Of a DNA stretch of 64,000 nucleotides, positions 1 through 7,937 are shown in pieces (position 1 is the first letter of the stretch; each line of letters opens with the position of its first letter). The translations under genes and the position numbers were made by a program. The stretch is from Paenibacillus sp. PAMC 26794 (lineage in GTDB: Bacteria > Bacillota > Bacilli > Paenibacillales > Paenibacillaceae): the NCBI RefSeq assembly GCF_000316035.1, contig NZ_ANHX01000071.1:62001-126000 (forward strand). The letters run 5' to 3'. The notes below the pieces were generated by a model, which saw only the letters and a list, made by a program, of their open reading frames with translations, did not search any database and had not been told where the DNA came from.

Positions 1-497
1 GTACAGTGGTAACATTCATTGAAGATCGGCAGCGCATAGATGTTGCCATCCGGTGCCGTAATAGCTTCTTTGAAGTATGGCTTCTCTTCCATAATCTTGG
101 TCAGATTCGGACCATACTTCTGAATCAGATCTTGTAGCGGAAGGAACACGCCCTGTTTTCCATAGGTTTGAAGGTCTGAGGTGGTGAACTTGCCGTGAAG
201 AAATACTTCCGGATAATCACCACTGGCCAGTAGCAATTGTCTGCGATCCTGCAAGGCGTCCGTTGGGGCCAGATCCCATTTCAGAGTAACGTCGAACTTG
301 TCTTCGATAAATTGGGTGAATTCATTCTCTTCCATGGACGCTTTGCCTTGCGGAGCAAAGAGGGTCATGGTTACAGGACCGCCGCTCTCCCCGCTACCGT
401 CGCTACTTCCACCCGACTCCTCGGATGAACTGCATGCGGACAACAAAGCCATCGAAGCAAAGACCAGAAACAACATCGAAATCCAAGATTTTCTCAA
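1..497 (-). CDS. Extracellular solute-binding lipoprotein of a sugar ABC transporter (C-terminus beyond window)
   Basis: The reading frame runs off the left edge, so only the first 165 or so residues are seen. It starts at a TTG at 497 preceded by AAAGGAGGAG; no upstream ATG in frame has a ribosome-binding site. The N-terminus is a lipoprotein signal peptide with a lipobox ending L-S-A-C near residue 22, followed by a Ser/Gly-rich linker and the start of a type 1 extracellular solute-binding fold (VTMTLFAP, then an ASGDYPEVF segment typical of LipO/YtcQ-like proteins). It would capture an oligosaccharide outside the membrane and deliver it to the two permeases encoded just upstream in transcription order (627-2528). 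The ATPase is not in the cluster, as is usual for this family, which shares MsmX-type ATPases. Substrate is unknown; the nearby fucosidases and beta-galactosidase suggest a fucosylated or galactosylated glycan (inference). Confidence 0.85.
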   Translation of the reverse strand, partial: MRKSWISMLFLVFASMALLSACSSSEESGGSSDGSGESGGPVTMTLFAPQGKASMEENEFTQFIEDKFDVTLKWDLAPTDALQDRRQLLLASGDYPEVFLHGKFTTSDLQTYGKQGVFLPLQDLIQKYGPNLTKIMEEKPYFKEAITAPDGNIYALPIFNECYHC

Positions 498-626
498 TCT
501 GACTCCTCCTTTTTGTTCATAACGGCAAATTATTGACTTGTACTGCACGTGTATAAAATCGACCCCGGAAGCCGGCGTGTTCCTTCCACCTCCTTTCAAG
601 AGGCAACCAGGCTTAACTCACAAGGA

Positions 627-1535
627 TTAACCTTTCAGGGAACCAACCATGACCCCTTTAACAAAATGCTTCTGTACAAATGGATACATGATCAGAATTG
701 GAATACTCGCCACAACGATCAGTGCATATTTCAACACCTGCTCGAACCCTTGATCCCGCATCTGTTGGCTGGTATTGGCGAGCATCGCTGGATCAGCCGC
801 GTTCAGGATGAGCAGATTGCGAAGCACGTATTGTAGAGGGAACAATTTCTCGGAGCGCAGGTAGATCAGTGCATCAAAGTATGCATTCCAGTGACCTACG
901 GCATACATGAGTGTCATGACCGCCAGAATGGGCTTTGATAAGGGAAGAACTACGCTGATCAGATACCGGATATCCCGGCAACCGTCCATTTCGGCGGCCT
1001 CCCCGAGTTCTTCCGGGATGGAAGATTGGAAGAAAGTCCTTGCCACGATGACCTGGAATACTGCGAGCGCCCCGGGCAGCCACATCGCCCAACGTGTATC
1101 GAGCAGGTGCAAATCCTTCATCAGGAGGTAGGTGGGGATCAGACCGCCATCAAAGAACATTGTGATCATCATGAAAATAATGATGGCCCCTCGTCCATAG
1201 AACGATTTTCGTGACAAAGGATACGCCAGCATGACGGTCAGCACCACGTTAATGAACGTGCCCACCACGGTGTAGATGATCGTGTTATAGAAACCGAGCA
1301 TAAGCTGTTGGCTTTTGAAAATGGAGATGTACGCCTTGATGTTAAAGTCTACCGGGAACAGCCACACCTGGCCGGATGTCACGGCTCGTGAAGAGCTAAA
1401 CGAAGAACTGATGATATACAAGAGCGGGTAAAACACCGTTAGCAGTATGGCGAACAGAAAAATATAGTTGAATGTCATGAAAATGCGGTCACCAAGCGGG
1501 TCCTTGATCCGGTTACGATTAATCAGGTTGAACAT
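627..1535 (-). CDS. Carbohydrate ABC transporter permease (YtcP-like)
   Basis: A 302-residue inner-membrane permease with about six hydrophobic segments and the MalG-type EAA loop (EAAEMDGCRDIRYLISVVLP, residues about 180-200), which couples to the cytoplasmic ATPase. Length and sequence style match the YtcP/LplC half of Bacillota oligosaccharide importers. The ATG at 1535 follows AAAGGAGGAG at good spacing. It lies 15 bp after the partner permease gene (1551-2528) and about 130 bp before the binding-protein gene, so the three form one operon transcribed leftward. No ATPase gene is present here. Confidence 0.92.
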   Translation of the reverse strand: MFNLINRNRIKDPLGDRIFMTFNYIFLFAILLTVFYPLLYIISSSFSSSRAVTSGQVWLFPVDFNIKAYISIFKSQQLMLGFYNTIIYTVVGTFINVVLTVMLAYPLSRKSFYGRGAIIIFMMITMFFDGGLIPTYLLMKDLHLLDTRWAMWLPGALAVFQVIVARTFFQSSIPEELGEAAEMDGCRDIRYLISVVLPLSKPILAVMTLMYAVGHWNAYFDALIYLRSEKLFPLQYVLRNLLILNAADPAMLANTSQQMRDQGFEQVLKYALIVVASIPILIMYPFVQKHFVKGVMVGSLKG

Positions 1536-1550
1536 GGATAAGCTCCTCCT

Positions 1551-2528
1551 TTACCACAAGCTGTTCTGGGATACTTTGCGCGATATGCCGTTGACGATAA
1601 CCAGCAGGATCAGGTTGATAATGGAGTTGAAGAACCCTACTGCCGAGGAGAAGCTGAAATTCGCCCCGATCAGACCCACCTTGTACACATACGTGGAGAT
1701 GACCTCCGAAGCGCTTGTGTTGAGTGGATTCTGCATCAGGTATATTTTCTCGAAGCCCACGCCCATAATGCTGCCCAGACTCAGAATCAGCATGATAACG
1801 GTGACTGGAATGAGCGATGGGAGGTCGATGTGCCATATTTTCCGAAGCCTTGATGCGCCGTCCATCTTCGCTGCTTCATAGAGAGATGGATCAACACCAG
1901 CAAGAGCTGCGATATATATAATTGATGAATACCCCATGCCCTGCCACACACCTGACCAGACATAGATCGATTTGAAGTATTCCGGAATGCCCATGAAGTT
2001 CGTCATCGGGAAGCCGAGCAGTGTGAACAGCTTGTCTACCACGCCCACATGCGGGGAGAGCATCAGAATGATAATGGATACCATAACAACCGTGGAGATA
2101 AAATGCGGAGCGTAAGTGACCATCTGCACGGTCTTCTTGAAGTAACCCGTTCGAATCTCATTCAGCGCCAGCGCCAGAAGGATCGGAATGGGGAAACCGG
2201 CAATTAAGGAATAAAAGCTGATGCCTATCGTGTTTTTGATTAACAGCCAGAAGTTTGGAGATTGGAAGAATGCCTCAAAATGTTTGAATCCGACCCACGG
2301 GCTTCCCCAGATTCCTTTGACCACACTGAAGTCCTTGAAGGCGATCTGGACACCCACCATAGGAATGTACTTGAAGATCAACAGATACAACACCGGGGGC
2401 AGCACGAGCAGGTAGAGCTCCCAGTGTTTCTTGAGGCTTTTGATGAATGGATGCTGCCGCTTGGGCTCCACATGTTTCCTCTGTTGGAGTTCCATCTTGG
2501 CGGGTATGCTTTCCGTAGCTCGACTCAT
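1551..2528 (-). CDS. Carbohydrate ABC transporter permease (LplB/YtcO-like)
   Basis: This is the MalF-like partner permease, about 325 residues, with a basic cytoplasmic N-terminus (residues 1-35) and about six membrane segments. The EAA loop YEAAKMDGASRLRKIWHIDL is clear near residue 225. The frame is open from a GTG at 2537, but that codon overlaps the Shine-Dalgarno sequence AAGGAG; the ATG at 2528 sits eight bases after it and is the better start. It is the first gene of the operon. A candidate promoter (2666-2695) and cre-like site (2645-2658) lie just upstream, so carbon-catabolite control is plausible. Confidence 0.92.
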   Translation of the reverse strand: MSRATESIPAKMELQQRKHVEPKRQHPFIKSLKKHWELYLLVLPPVLYLLIFKYIPMVGVQIAFKDFSVVKGIWGSPWVGFKHFEAFFQSPNFWLLIKNTIGISFYSLIAGFPIPILLALALNEIRTGYFKKTVQMVTYAPHFISTVVMVSIIILMLSPHVGVVDKLFTLLGFPMTNFMGIPEYFKSIYVWSGVWQGMGYSSIIYIAALAGVDPSLYEAAKMDGASRLRKIWHIDLPSLIPVTVIMLILSLGSIMGVGFEKIYLMQNPLNTSASEVISTYVYKVGLIGANFSFSSAVGFFNSIINLILLVIVNGISRKVSQNSLW

Positions 2529-2644
2529 TTGCGTCACTCCTTCTACACCTCAAGTGTAATAATACATTACATTCATATCCCTTAAACATCCTTTTTTCTG
2601 TTCTTTTTTCCTTGTTAAACACAATCGATGTAAACATTCATATC

Positions 2645-2658
2645 AGGTAGCGCTTTCT
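2645..2658 (-). promoter_or_regulatory. cre-like CcpA site
   Basis: The minus-strand sequence AGAAAGCGCTACCT matches the core of the catabolite-responsive element (AAAGCGCT), with a degenerate right arm. It starts a few bases downstream of the candidate -10, where CcpA binding would block transcription. Moderate match only. Confidence 0.4.
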
Positions 2659-2665
2659 TGATTTG

Positions 2666-2695
2666 ATAGTACATCGCACAGTAAACTTTTATCAA
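2666..2695 (-). promoter_or_regulatory. Candidate sigma-A promoter of the sugar ABC transporter operon
   Basis: On the minus strand a TTGATA (-35, 2690-2695) is separated by 18 bases from TACTAT (-10, 2666-2671). It points toward the permease start at 2528 and leaves a leader of about 130 bases. This is by eye; no transcript evidence. Confidence 0.5.
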
Positions 2696-2793
2696 TTTGC
2701 AATTTTCTCCGACTTCTCTTTATTCCACAAATCCTTGTGTGACAAGGGGTTGCGAGCCGTTTCTATTGGGAATTGTGTTCCTTATGTATGAAT

Positions 2794-2828
2794 AAAAAAA
2801 TCCCGGAGGCTGTGATATCTCCCCCGGA
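2794..2828 (-). terminator. Rho-independent terminator downstream of the GH29 gene
   Basis: On the minus strand a seven-base-pair GC-rich stem (CCGGGGG with CCTCCGG, one G-U pair) is followed by a run of seven T. It faces away from the fucosidase gene ending at 3027, with the MITE-like element lying between. Confidence 0.7.
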
Positions 2829-2854
2829 ATTGACATGGCGTTCTTTACATGCAA

Positions 2855-3021
2855 GTTCAAAAAGTTAACGATTCAGCACCGAGAAGGTTGCGAAAACCTG
2901 AAGGAGGAGGAGCGGAGTGTAGGCAAACCTACATGAGCACCGGACTCCGAAGGTGAACGCAAGATTCGATGTCGAGTTCGCTTCGTGGTCTACTTCGTGA
3001 TCAATTGGGGACTTTTTGAAC
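2855..3021. repeat. MITE-like element with 11-bp terminal inverted repeats
   Basis: A 167-bp intergenic segment begins with GTTCAAAAAGT (2855-2865) and ends with its exact inverse ACTTTTTGAAC (3011-3021). The interior is GC-richer and contains smaller inverted segments, such as GTAGGCAAACCTAC near 2920-2933. There is no ORF. The right end abuts the stop codon of the fucosidase gene at 3027. From memory, elements of this type recur between genes in Paenibacillus; this cannot be confirmed here since no second copy is in the window. Confidence 0.6.
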
Positions 3022-3026
3022 AACCT

Positions 3027-4439
3027 CTATGCGCTTGTGATCAATCTGAACGTATGTGTGATGGGCGCTGCACTGGTTGCAGCGGATTGTGGCAGATCCA
3101 CAAGAAGTCCGTCTTCTGTCTGCTGATACGAAAGTACGTCATCGCTACCGATGAGTTCGATCCGCTCTACCTTTTCCAGATAAGGAATGACCAACTGTGG
3201 TTGTACGGTCTCATTTTCGTTTCGGTACAAACGGAAGGCATATACGGTGTTGATCTCTTCCTTCTGGGTGAAGGCCCAATCTTTCGTAAAATATGGCCCG
3301 CAGATCCTGGTTCCATAGACGCCTTCTCCATGAGTACACAACCATTCACCGAGGCCCTTGATGCCTCGAATTGCCCCTTTTGGCAGACGCCCATCGGGTT
3401 GTGGTCCTACATTCAGCGCCAAGTTACCACCCTTGGACACGACTTCGAGCAGAATATGTGCCAGCTGTCTTCCCGTTTTATACTGATCATCGAATCCGAA
3501 GGCAAAGGAGTTACCCACGGTAATACAGCTCTCCCATGGAATGTTCATCGGATGTTCCGGTATGATCTGCTCGGGGGTAACGATATTCTCATACGGTCCA
3601 CCGACGGTGCGATCTGCAGACAGGAGCCAGGGTTGTGTAGTCTGACGCGCCCGTTCCACGACTTCTCCCAGCCTGATATCCTGACCATGGCGACCTTCGC
3701 GCACCCAACCGGCATCCAGCCACAGACATTCGATCCGACCGTAATTCGTCAGCAGCTCCATGATCTGCTCATGTGTAAACTCTACGAATTTCTCCCACAG
3801 CCACGGATACTTATGGGGATCATACGAAGGGCCGCGCCACATATGACGTCCACGCTCCATGCCCGGCGCCCAGTAATACGGGGTATGCCAGTCCGCTTTG
3901 GAGAAATATGCTGAGATGCCGAGTCCTTTGGCCCGGAAAGCGTCAAATAGCGCTCGACAGATGTCCGCATACTTATGGGTATGAAAAGGCGTGTCCTTGC
4001 CCGTGATCCGGTAATCCGTCGTCTTGGTATCCCACATGCAGAAACCGTCATGGTGCTTGGTGGTAAACAGGAAGTATTTGAACCCGTTATCTGCCGCCAT
4101 CTGTGCCCACTCCTCGGGCTGGAAGCGAATCGGGTTGAAGGTTTTGTTCAGATCGAAATATTCCCGCTTGAAGTCTTCCATGTCATCCGTCCAGTCGATG
4201 TCATCGCGTGACCAATCGCCGTCCTCATCGCTCAGCGCCCAGGATTCGACGAGGCCAAGCTGGGAATACGGCCCCCAGTGCATCATCAGCCCCAGCTTCT
4301 GGTCCTTGAACCACTCCAACCGCTCATTCAGCAACGGATCTTCCGGTTTGATCCACTCTTCCTCTTTGCTAAAATTGTGCACGCCGGCTTCGACAATCTG
4401 CTCTTCCTGCTCCAGTACGGTTTCTTTGGTTTCGCTCAT
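3027..4439 (-). CDS. Alpha-L-fucosidase, GH29
   Basis: A 470-residue intracellular glycoside hydrolase (no signal peptide) that would remove terminal L-fucose with retention. GH29 hallmarks are visible: GLMMHWGPYS (residues 50-59), TTKHHDGFCMW (126-136), and WLDAGW (240-245), whose Asp242 is the expected nucleophile. The C-terminal quarter is a beta-sandwich-like segment. The start ATG at 4439 follows GAGGAG. It stands as its own unit, with about 1 kb of repeat-rich sequence upstream and a terminator at 2794-2828. It is one of two GH29 genes here (see 9721-11180) and fits the neighbouring transporter as a fucosyl-oligosaccharide utilisation locus (inference). Confidence 0.92.
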   Translation of the reverse strand: MSETKETVLEQEEQIVEAGVHNFSKEEEWIKPEDPLLNERLEWFKDQKLGLMMHWGPYSQLGLVESWALSDEDGDWSRDDIDWTDDMEDFKREYFDLNKTFNPIRFQPEEWAQMAADNGFKYFLFTTKHHDGFCMWDTKTTDYRITGKDTPFHTHKYADICRALFDAFRAKGLGISAYFSKADWHTPYYWAPGMERGRHMWRGPSYDPHKYPWLWEKFVEFTHEQIMELLTNYGRIECLWLDAGWVREGRHGQDIRLGEVVERARQTTQPWLLSADRTVGGPYENIVTPEQIIPEHPMNIPWESCITVGNSFAFGFDDQYKTGRQLAHILLEVVSKGGNLALNVGPQPDGRLPKGAIRGIKGLGEWLCTHGEGVYGTRICGPYFTKDWAFTQKEEINTVYAFRLYRNENETVQPQLVIPYLEKVERIELIGSDDVLSYQQTEDGLLVDLPQSAATSAAPITHTFRLITSA

Positions 4440-4548
4440 TCTGTTTCATCTCCTCTGGATTGGATGTCATACGCTGCACATATAGATTTACACTCGGCCA
4501 CTGCGCGGTCAGACTAATCTTCCGATCGCTGTTATCCCCAGATTTTAT

Positions 4549-5036
4549 GATTATTTCCCTAGAGGGAAAATCCGGGGATAAAGGCGAGCGCTTCGCTTCT
4601 TCAGATTTCTCTGCCCTCTCCGTTATCGTGTAAACGTTTAGTTCAACTAAGAAGGACATTGTAAATCCTGTCATTTTTAGTGTGACTATTAAGGGGCTTA
4701 GTAACTCTGTTATTTTGAGTGCGGTGCCCTCTCCAATCACTATGGACCCCTTATTTCCCTCTTTCCTCTAGAAGATCGAGGGAGAAAAACGAGTGCTTCG
4801 CTGCTTCGGATTAGTTCTGCATTCTCCGTTTTGGCGTAAACGCTTAGTTTAACTGTAAGGGGCTCAGTAATTCTGTTATTTCGAGTGCGGTGCCCTCTCC
4901 CAGTCACTATGGAGCCCCATATTCCATCGTTTCTATAGGGAAATTCCAAGGGTAGTGAGAGTGCGATTCGTTGTTTTGGATTGGTTCTGCACTCTCTGTT
5001 ATAGCGTAAACGGTAAGTCTTCTATAGGGTGTGTCT
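4549..5036. repeat. Three diverged tandem copies of an intergenic repeat
   Basis: Units run at about 4549-4745, 4746-4912 and 4913-5036. Each begins with a short TTTCCCT/CTAGAGGGA-like inverted motif, continues with a GAG-GC-TTCG(C)TGCTTCGGATT-type block, then TCTGC-(C/A)TCTCCGTT and GCGTAAACG. Units 1 and 2 both end in GTGCGGTGCCCTCTCC followed by CACTATGG; unit 3 is truncated. Unit 1 carries about 40 extra bases. No protein is encoded. Confidence 0.65.
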
Positions 5037-5137
5037 TCAACTTCAGTTCAGGGAAGATATACGATGATCGATGTCCGCGCGTTTATAACGTCTCGAAATC
5101 CAAGCGGCTGATCCTGGCGAATGGGTAGAGAATTTTC

Positions 5138-5330
5138 TAAGGAACACAGGGCGTCTTATTTAGCCTTTTGGTCCTCTTTTTAAATTGTAAGGAACATCAG
5201 ACACGTTATTTCCCGAAATTAGCTGATAAAAACGCTGTAAACTGCTGTTTATTCTGATATAGCGTGTGTCAGGTTCCTTAGATTTCTGCTAGCGCTCCAA
5301 ATCCTTAAATAGGACGCCTCAGATTCGTTA
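5138..5330. repeat. Nested inverted repeat (TAAGGAAC family)
   Basis: An outer pair (5138-5161 and 5307-5330) and an inner pair (5188-5209 and 5259-5280) are imperfect inverted copies. All four arms carry a related motif, starting TAAGGAAC in one orientation and ending (G)TTCCTTA or TTCGTTA in the other, next to a GTCTTATTT or ACGTTAT stretch. The whole can fold into one long hairpin or two. This looks like a small non-coding mobile or structural repeat; no ORF. Confidence 0.6.
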
Positions 5331-5492
5331 GCGCTCGTTCCATGCTCTGCTCCAACCGTGAGCGGAGAGGACGAATCCACGCCCGCCCGAAGCGGAGCTT
5401 TGCATTGAAAAGGAGCGAAGTGCTCATAACTTTTAATGCCACGGGAGTAGTAAAGTATAAAAGTAGAGCATCCCCTTAATGCAATGCCCCTT

Positions 5493-6551
5493 TTACAGTG
5501 TGATTTCGCGACCTTGGCGTGCTGATTCGTAGATGGCGCAGAGCATTTTCATGACCTCGACGCCGTCCTCGACGGGACTAAGTGTTTCTTTGCGACCCTG
5601 CGTGCTGTCGATAAAATGATTGATTTCGTTGCGGAACGAGCCCATAAAATCAAATGATTTGAAATCGACCTGTGGGGTCATGTTCAAAATAGTATTGAAT
5701 TTCTCGCCTATGATCGAAATTTCCGGCTCTAACTCGGCACCGCCTTTGTCGCCATATAGCTTGACCGAAGTCTCATCCGCTTTGGCATGGAGCGTGAAGC
5801 TGACGTCCACAAGCAGGCTCGCACCATTCTCGAAACGAATCAGGGCATTCGCCATATCCTCAACGGTATTTTGCTCCGCGTCATAATCGGCTGCTTTGTA
5901 GAACGATAGATTGTTAATGTTCGAGCGGTTCCCTAATCGGTTGGACACGTTAGCGGAGACGGATTTCACCTTCGGTCTGCCCATCAGATACCAGCAAATG
6001 TCGATTACATGCACCCCGATATCGATCAGCGGGCCGCCACCGGAGCGGTTGATATCCGAGAACCAGCCACCCGGATTGCCCAGACGACGCAGACTGGAGG
6101 CTTTGGCATAATAGATCTCGCCCAGTTCACCCTCGTCGATAAACTTCTTCAGAATCTGTGCATTGTCGCTATAGCGGCGAACAAAACCAACTTGCAGCAG
6201 CTTTCCGCTGCAGTGAACCGCCTTCTCTACTTCGAGCGCATCCTCCACCGTTTGGCAGAGCGGTTTCTCACATAACACGTTTTTGCCCGCGTCCAGAGCA
6301 GCAATGCTAATCTCCGCATGGGAGTCGTTCCATGTACAGATGCTGACGGAATGAATCTCGGGCAGTGCGAGCAATTCTTTGTAATCGGTAAACACATGAG
6401 CTGCATTATATTGCTTTGCCACTTCTGTGGCACGTGCTTCATTCAGGTCACAGATGGCGTATATTTCAACGTCCGGGTTACTGGCGTAGGCTTGCAAATG
6501 GCAATCGGATATAGATCCGGCACCGATAACGGCGACTTTCAATTTGGACAT
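5493..6551 (-). CDS. Gfo/Idh/MocA family NAD(P)-dependent oxidoreductase
   Basis: A 352-residue cytoplasmic dehydrogenase. The N-terminal Rossmann fold has the dinucleotide motif AVIGAGSISDCH (residues 7-18), followed by CEKPL (about 94-98, with the family lysine) and the GGG-LIDIGVHVID segment (about 170-182) with the catalytic-region histidine. The C-terminal half is the usual beta-sheet substrate domain. The substrate is probably a sugar or inositol derivative; the sequence alone does not decide. The start ATG at 6551 follows GGAGGAA. It lies 250 bp downstream of a sugar isomerase-like gene (6805-7671) with an inverted repeat between them; both may act in converting a released sugar. Confidence 0.88.
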   Translation of the reverse strand: MSKLKVAVIGAGSISDCHLQAYASNPDVEIYAICDLNEARATEVAKQYNAAHVFTDYKELLALPEIHSVSICTWNDSHAEISIAALDAGKNVLCEKPLCQTVEDALEVEKAVHCSGKLLQVGFVRRYSDNAQILKKFIDEGELGEIYYAKASSLRRLGNPGGWFSDINRSGGGPLIDIGVHVIDICWYLMGRPKVKSVSANVSNRLGNRSNINNLSFYKAADYDAEQNTVEDMANALIRFENGASLLVDVSFTLHAKADETSVKLYGDKGGAELEPEISIIGEKFNTILNMTPQVDFKSFDFMGSFRNEINHFIDSTQGRKETLSPVEDGVEVMKMLCAIYESARQGREITL

Positions 6552-6629
6552 AGTGCTGATTCCTCCATCGTTTTCATATGAATTGACTCAAAAAATTATA
6601 ATATGCGGCTTAACGTAACGACGGTGAAT

Positions 6630-6734
6630 GCTTGGACTTTCGGCCGCTGTTGTCTGCAAATTTCTTTTATTGACCGCTCTAGCGGTTGAAATTCGCAGAC
6701 AAAGGCGGTCGCTGGCGCTCCTACAGTTCCAAGC
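6630..6734. repeat. 105-bp palindromic intergenic repeat
   Basis: GCTTGGA at the left end is the inverse of TTCCAAGC at the right end, and the interior arms (about 6641-6664 and 6689-6712, built around TTGTCTGC and GCAGACAA) pair with a few mismatches. The centre is ACCGCTCTAGCGGT. It lies between two co-directional genes and contains no ORF. The structure suggests a MITE-like or REP-like element. Confidence 0.6.
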
Positions 6735-6804
6735 CTCCCCTCTGTTACTCACGCCTTCTTTAGAATTTGATTCAATTTCATTCATTTAAAACAAGTACTC
6801 GGCC

Positions 6805-7671
6805 CTATGCCTCTTCCCATAGGCGGCGGACGTTATCCATGGCAATGCGTGAGGCGGTTTTGCAATCCTCCATGCCTTCAAATTCAATCGAGATATATCC
6901 GTCATACCCGGATTGTTTCAACACACGGAATACCTCAGGCATGTCGATATCGCCATGGCCCACAATGGCACCGCGCAGGTAATTGCCATGCGAGGTTTGG
7001 AACCAGCCTTCACCGGGATTTCGGTACGAAGGTCTCCAGTAGAAGTCTTTGGCGTGCACGATCGACGCGTACGAAATGTTATTTTTTACGGCACTCACCG
7101 GATCTTCATCCACACAGAGGAAATTGCCGACATCCAGCGTGGTTTTGAAGTTACTCCGCGCCGTTTCGTGTAGCACACGCTGAATTCGCTCACTCGACTG
7201 CACATAGTACCCATGGTTCTCCACGCTTGTTGTGATTCCAAAATCCGCTGCATAATCGGCTATCCGCTGACAGGCTTTCACCATTACCGGCAGGTCGATC
7301 TCGAACTGTGCTACGGTTCCCTCTGGTGCGGGGCGGAAAGCCACGTCATGACGCATCAGCTTCACGCCAAGCGCTGCAGCCACATCCACATGTCGAATCA
7401 CATTCTGGATCTCTTGCTCCAACGCTTCGGCGTCCTCCTGCACAGCAAAGTTAGCGCCGATGGCATAATTGGAAATATCGATTCCGACCTCTTTTGCCAC
7501 AGCTTTAATCTCATCAATCAACTCCGGATTATCGATCAGACTGAATCCCATCGGCACAATCTCCACATGTTCCCCACCCTGATCGGCAATCCAACGAATG
7601 GCATCCGGCACGGTTAATTCTTTACGATCCAATGCTTGTTGCAGACTGTAGGTGCTGAGTCCAACTTTCAT
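6805..7671 (-). CDS. Sugar phosphate isomerase/epimerase (xylose isomerase-like TIM barrel)
   Basis: A 288-residue cytoplasmic protein of the AP_endonuc_2/IolE-Hyi superfamily. Metal-binding positions expected for the fold are visible: the Glu of TSVENHGYY (about residues 149-157), the Asp of LDVGNF (about 178-183), His of IVHAKDF (about 204-210) and Glu of ISIEFEGM near 266. It probably isomerises or epimerises a keto sugar in the same pathway as the oxidoreductase at 5493-6551. Starts at ATG 7671. Exact substrate not determinable. Confidence 0.85.
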   Translation of the reverse strand: MKVGLSTYSLQQALDRKELTVPDAIRWIADQGGEHVEIVPMGFSLIDNPELIDEIKAVAKEVGIDISNYAIGANFAVQEDAEALEQEIQNVIRHVDVAAALGVKLMRHDVAFRPAPEGTVAQFEIDLPVMVKACQRIADYAADFGITTSVENHGYYVQSSERIQRVLHETARSNFKTTLDVGNFLCVDEDPVSAVKNNISYASIVHAKDFYWRPSYRNPGEGWFQTSHGNYLRGAIVGHGDIDMPEVFRVLKQSGYDGYISIEFEGMEDCKTASRIAMDNVRRLWEEA

Positions 7672-7690
7672 TTTTCCTCATCCTCTCCTG

Positions 7691-7853
7691 TAGGACCTGT
7701 CTCAAAACTCACTGAAGTGCATCTTTTACCGCCTTTTCGCCCCCTGCTGCGTCACTTTCCCTTGACGTGCCCCGGCACGCCTGCGGAAAATCTCCTTGCT
7801 TGGAACGAAAATTCGGCAAAATCTGCTTCCTTCGAGTTTTCAGACACGCCCTA
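7691..7853. repeat. Inverted-repeat element between the isomerase and beta-galactosidase genes
   Basis: The segment begins TAGG..TGTCTCAAAACTC and ends GAGTTTTCAGACA..CCTA, which are imperfect inverses about 160 bp apart. Interior sequence is GC-rich and non-coding. It resembles a MITE by shape; no second copy is in the window. Confidence 0.5.
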
Positions 7854-7937
7854 GTCAATGTCCATACCCAACGTATACCTTTTTCCGGCGGACACGACAA
7901 TTCTCAATAATCGTTTGGCTCACCTATTTTCCTTTTC

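Larger units (their letters stand above)
4440..5492. other. Gene-free 1.05-kb region made largely of decayed repeats
   Basis: No convincing ORF with a ribosome-binding site is present on either strand. The left half is a tandem array of three diverged units (4549-5036), the middle a nested inverted repeat (5138-5330), and the right end has a short hairpin-forming stretch near 5400-5445 (GCATTGAAAAG facing CTTTTAATGC). The promoter of the fucosidase gene must lie in the left part but is not obvious. Confidence 0.6.
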
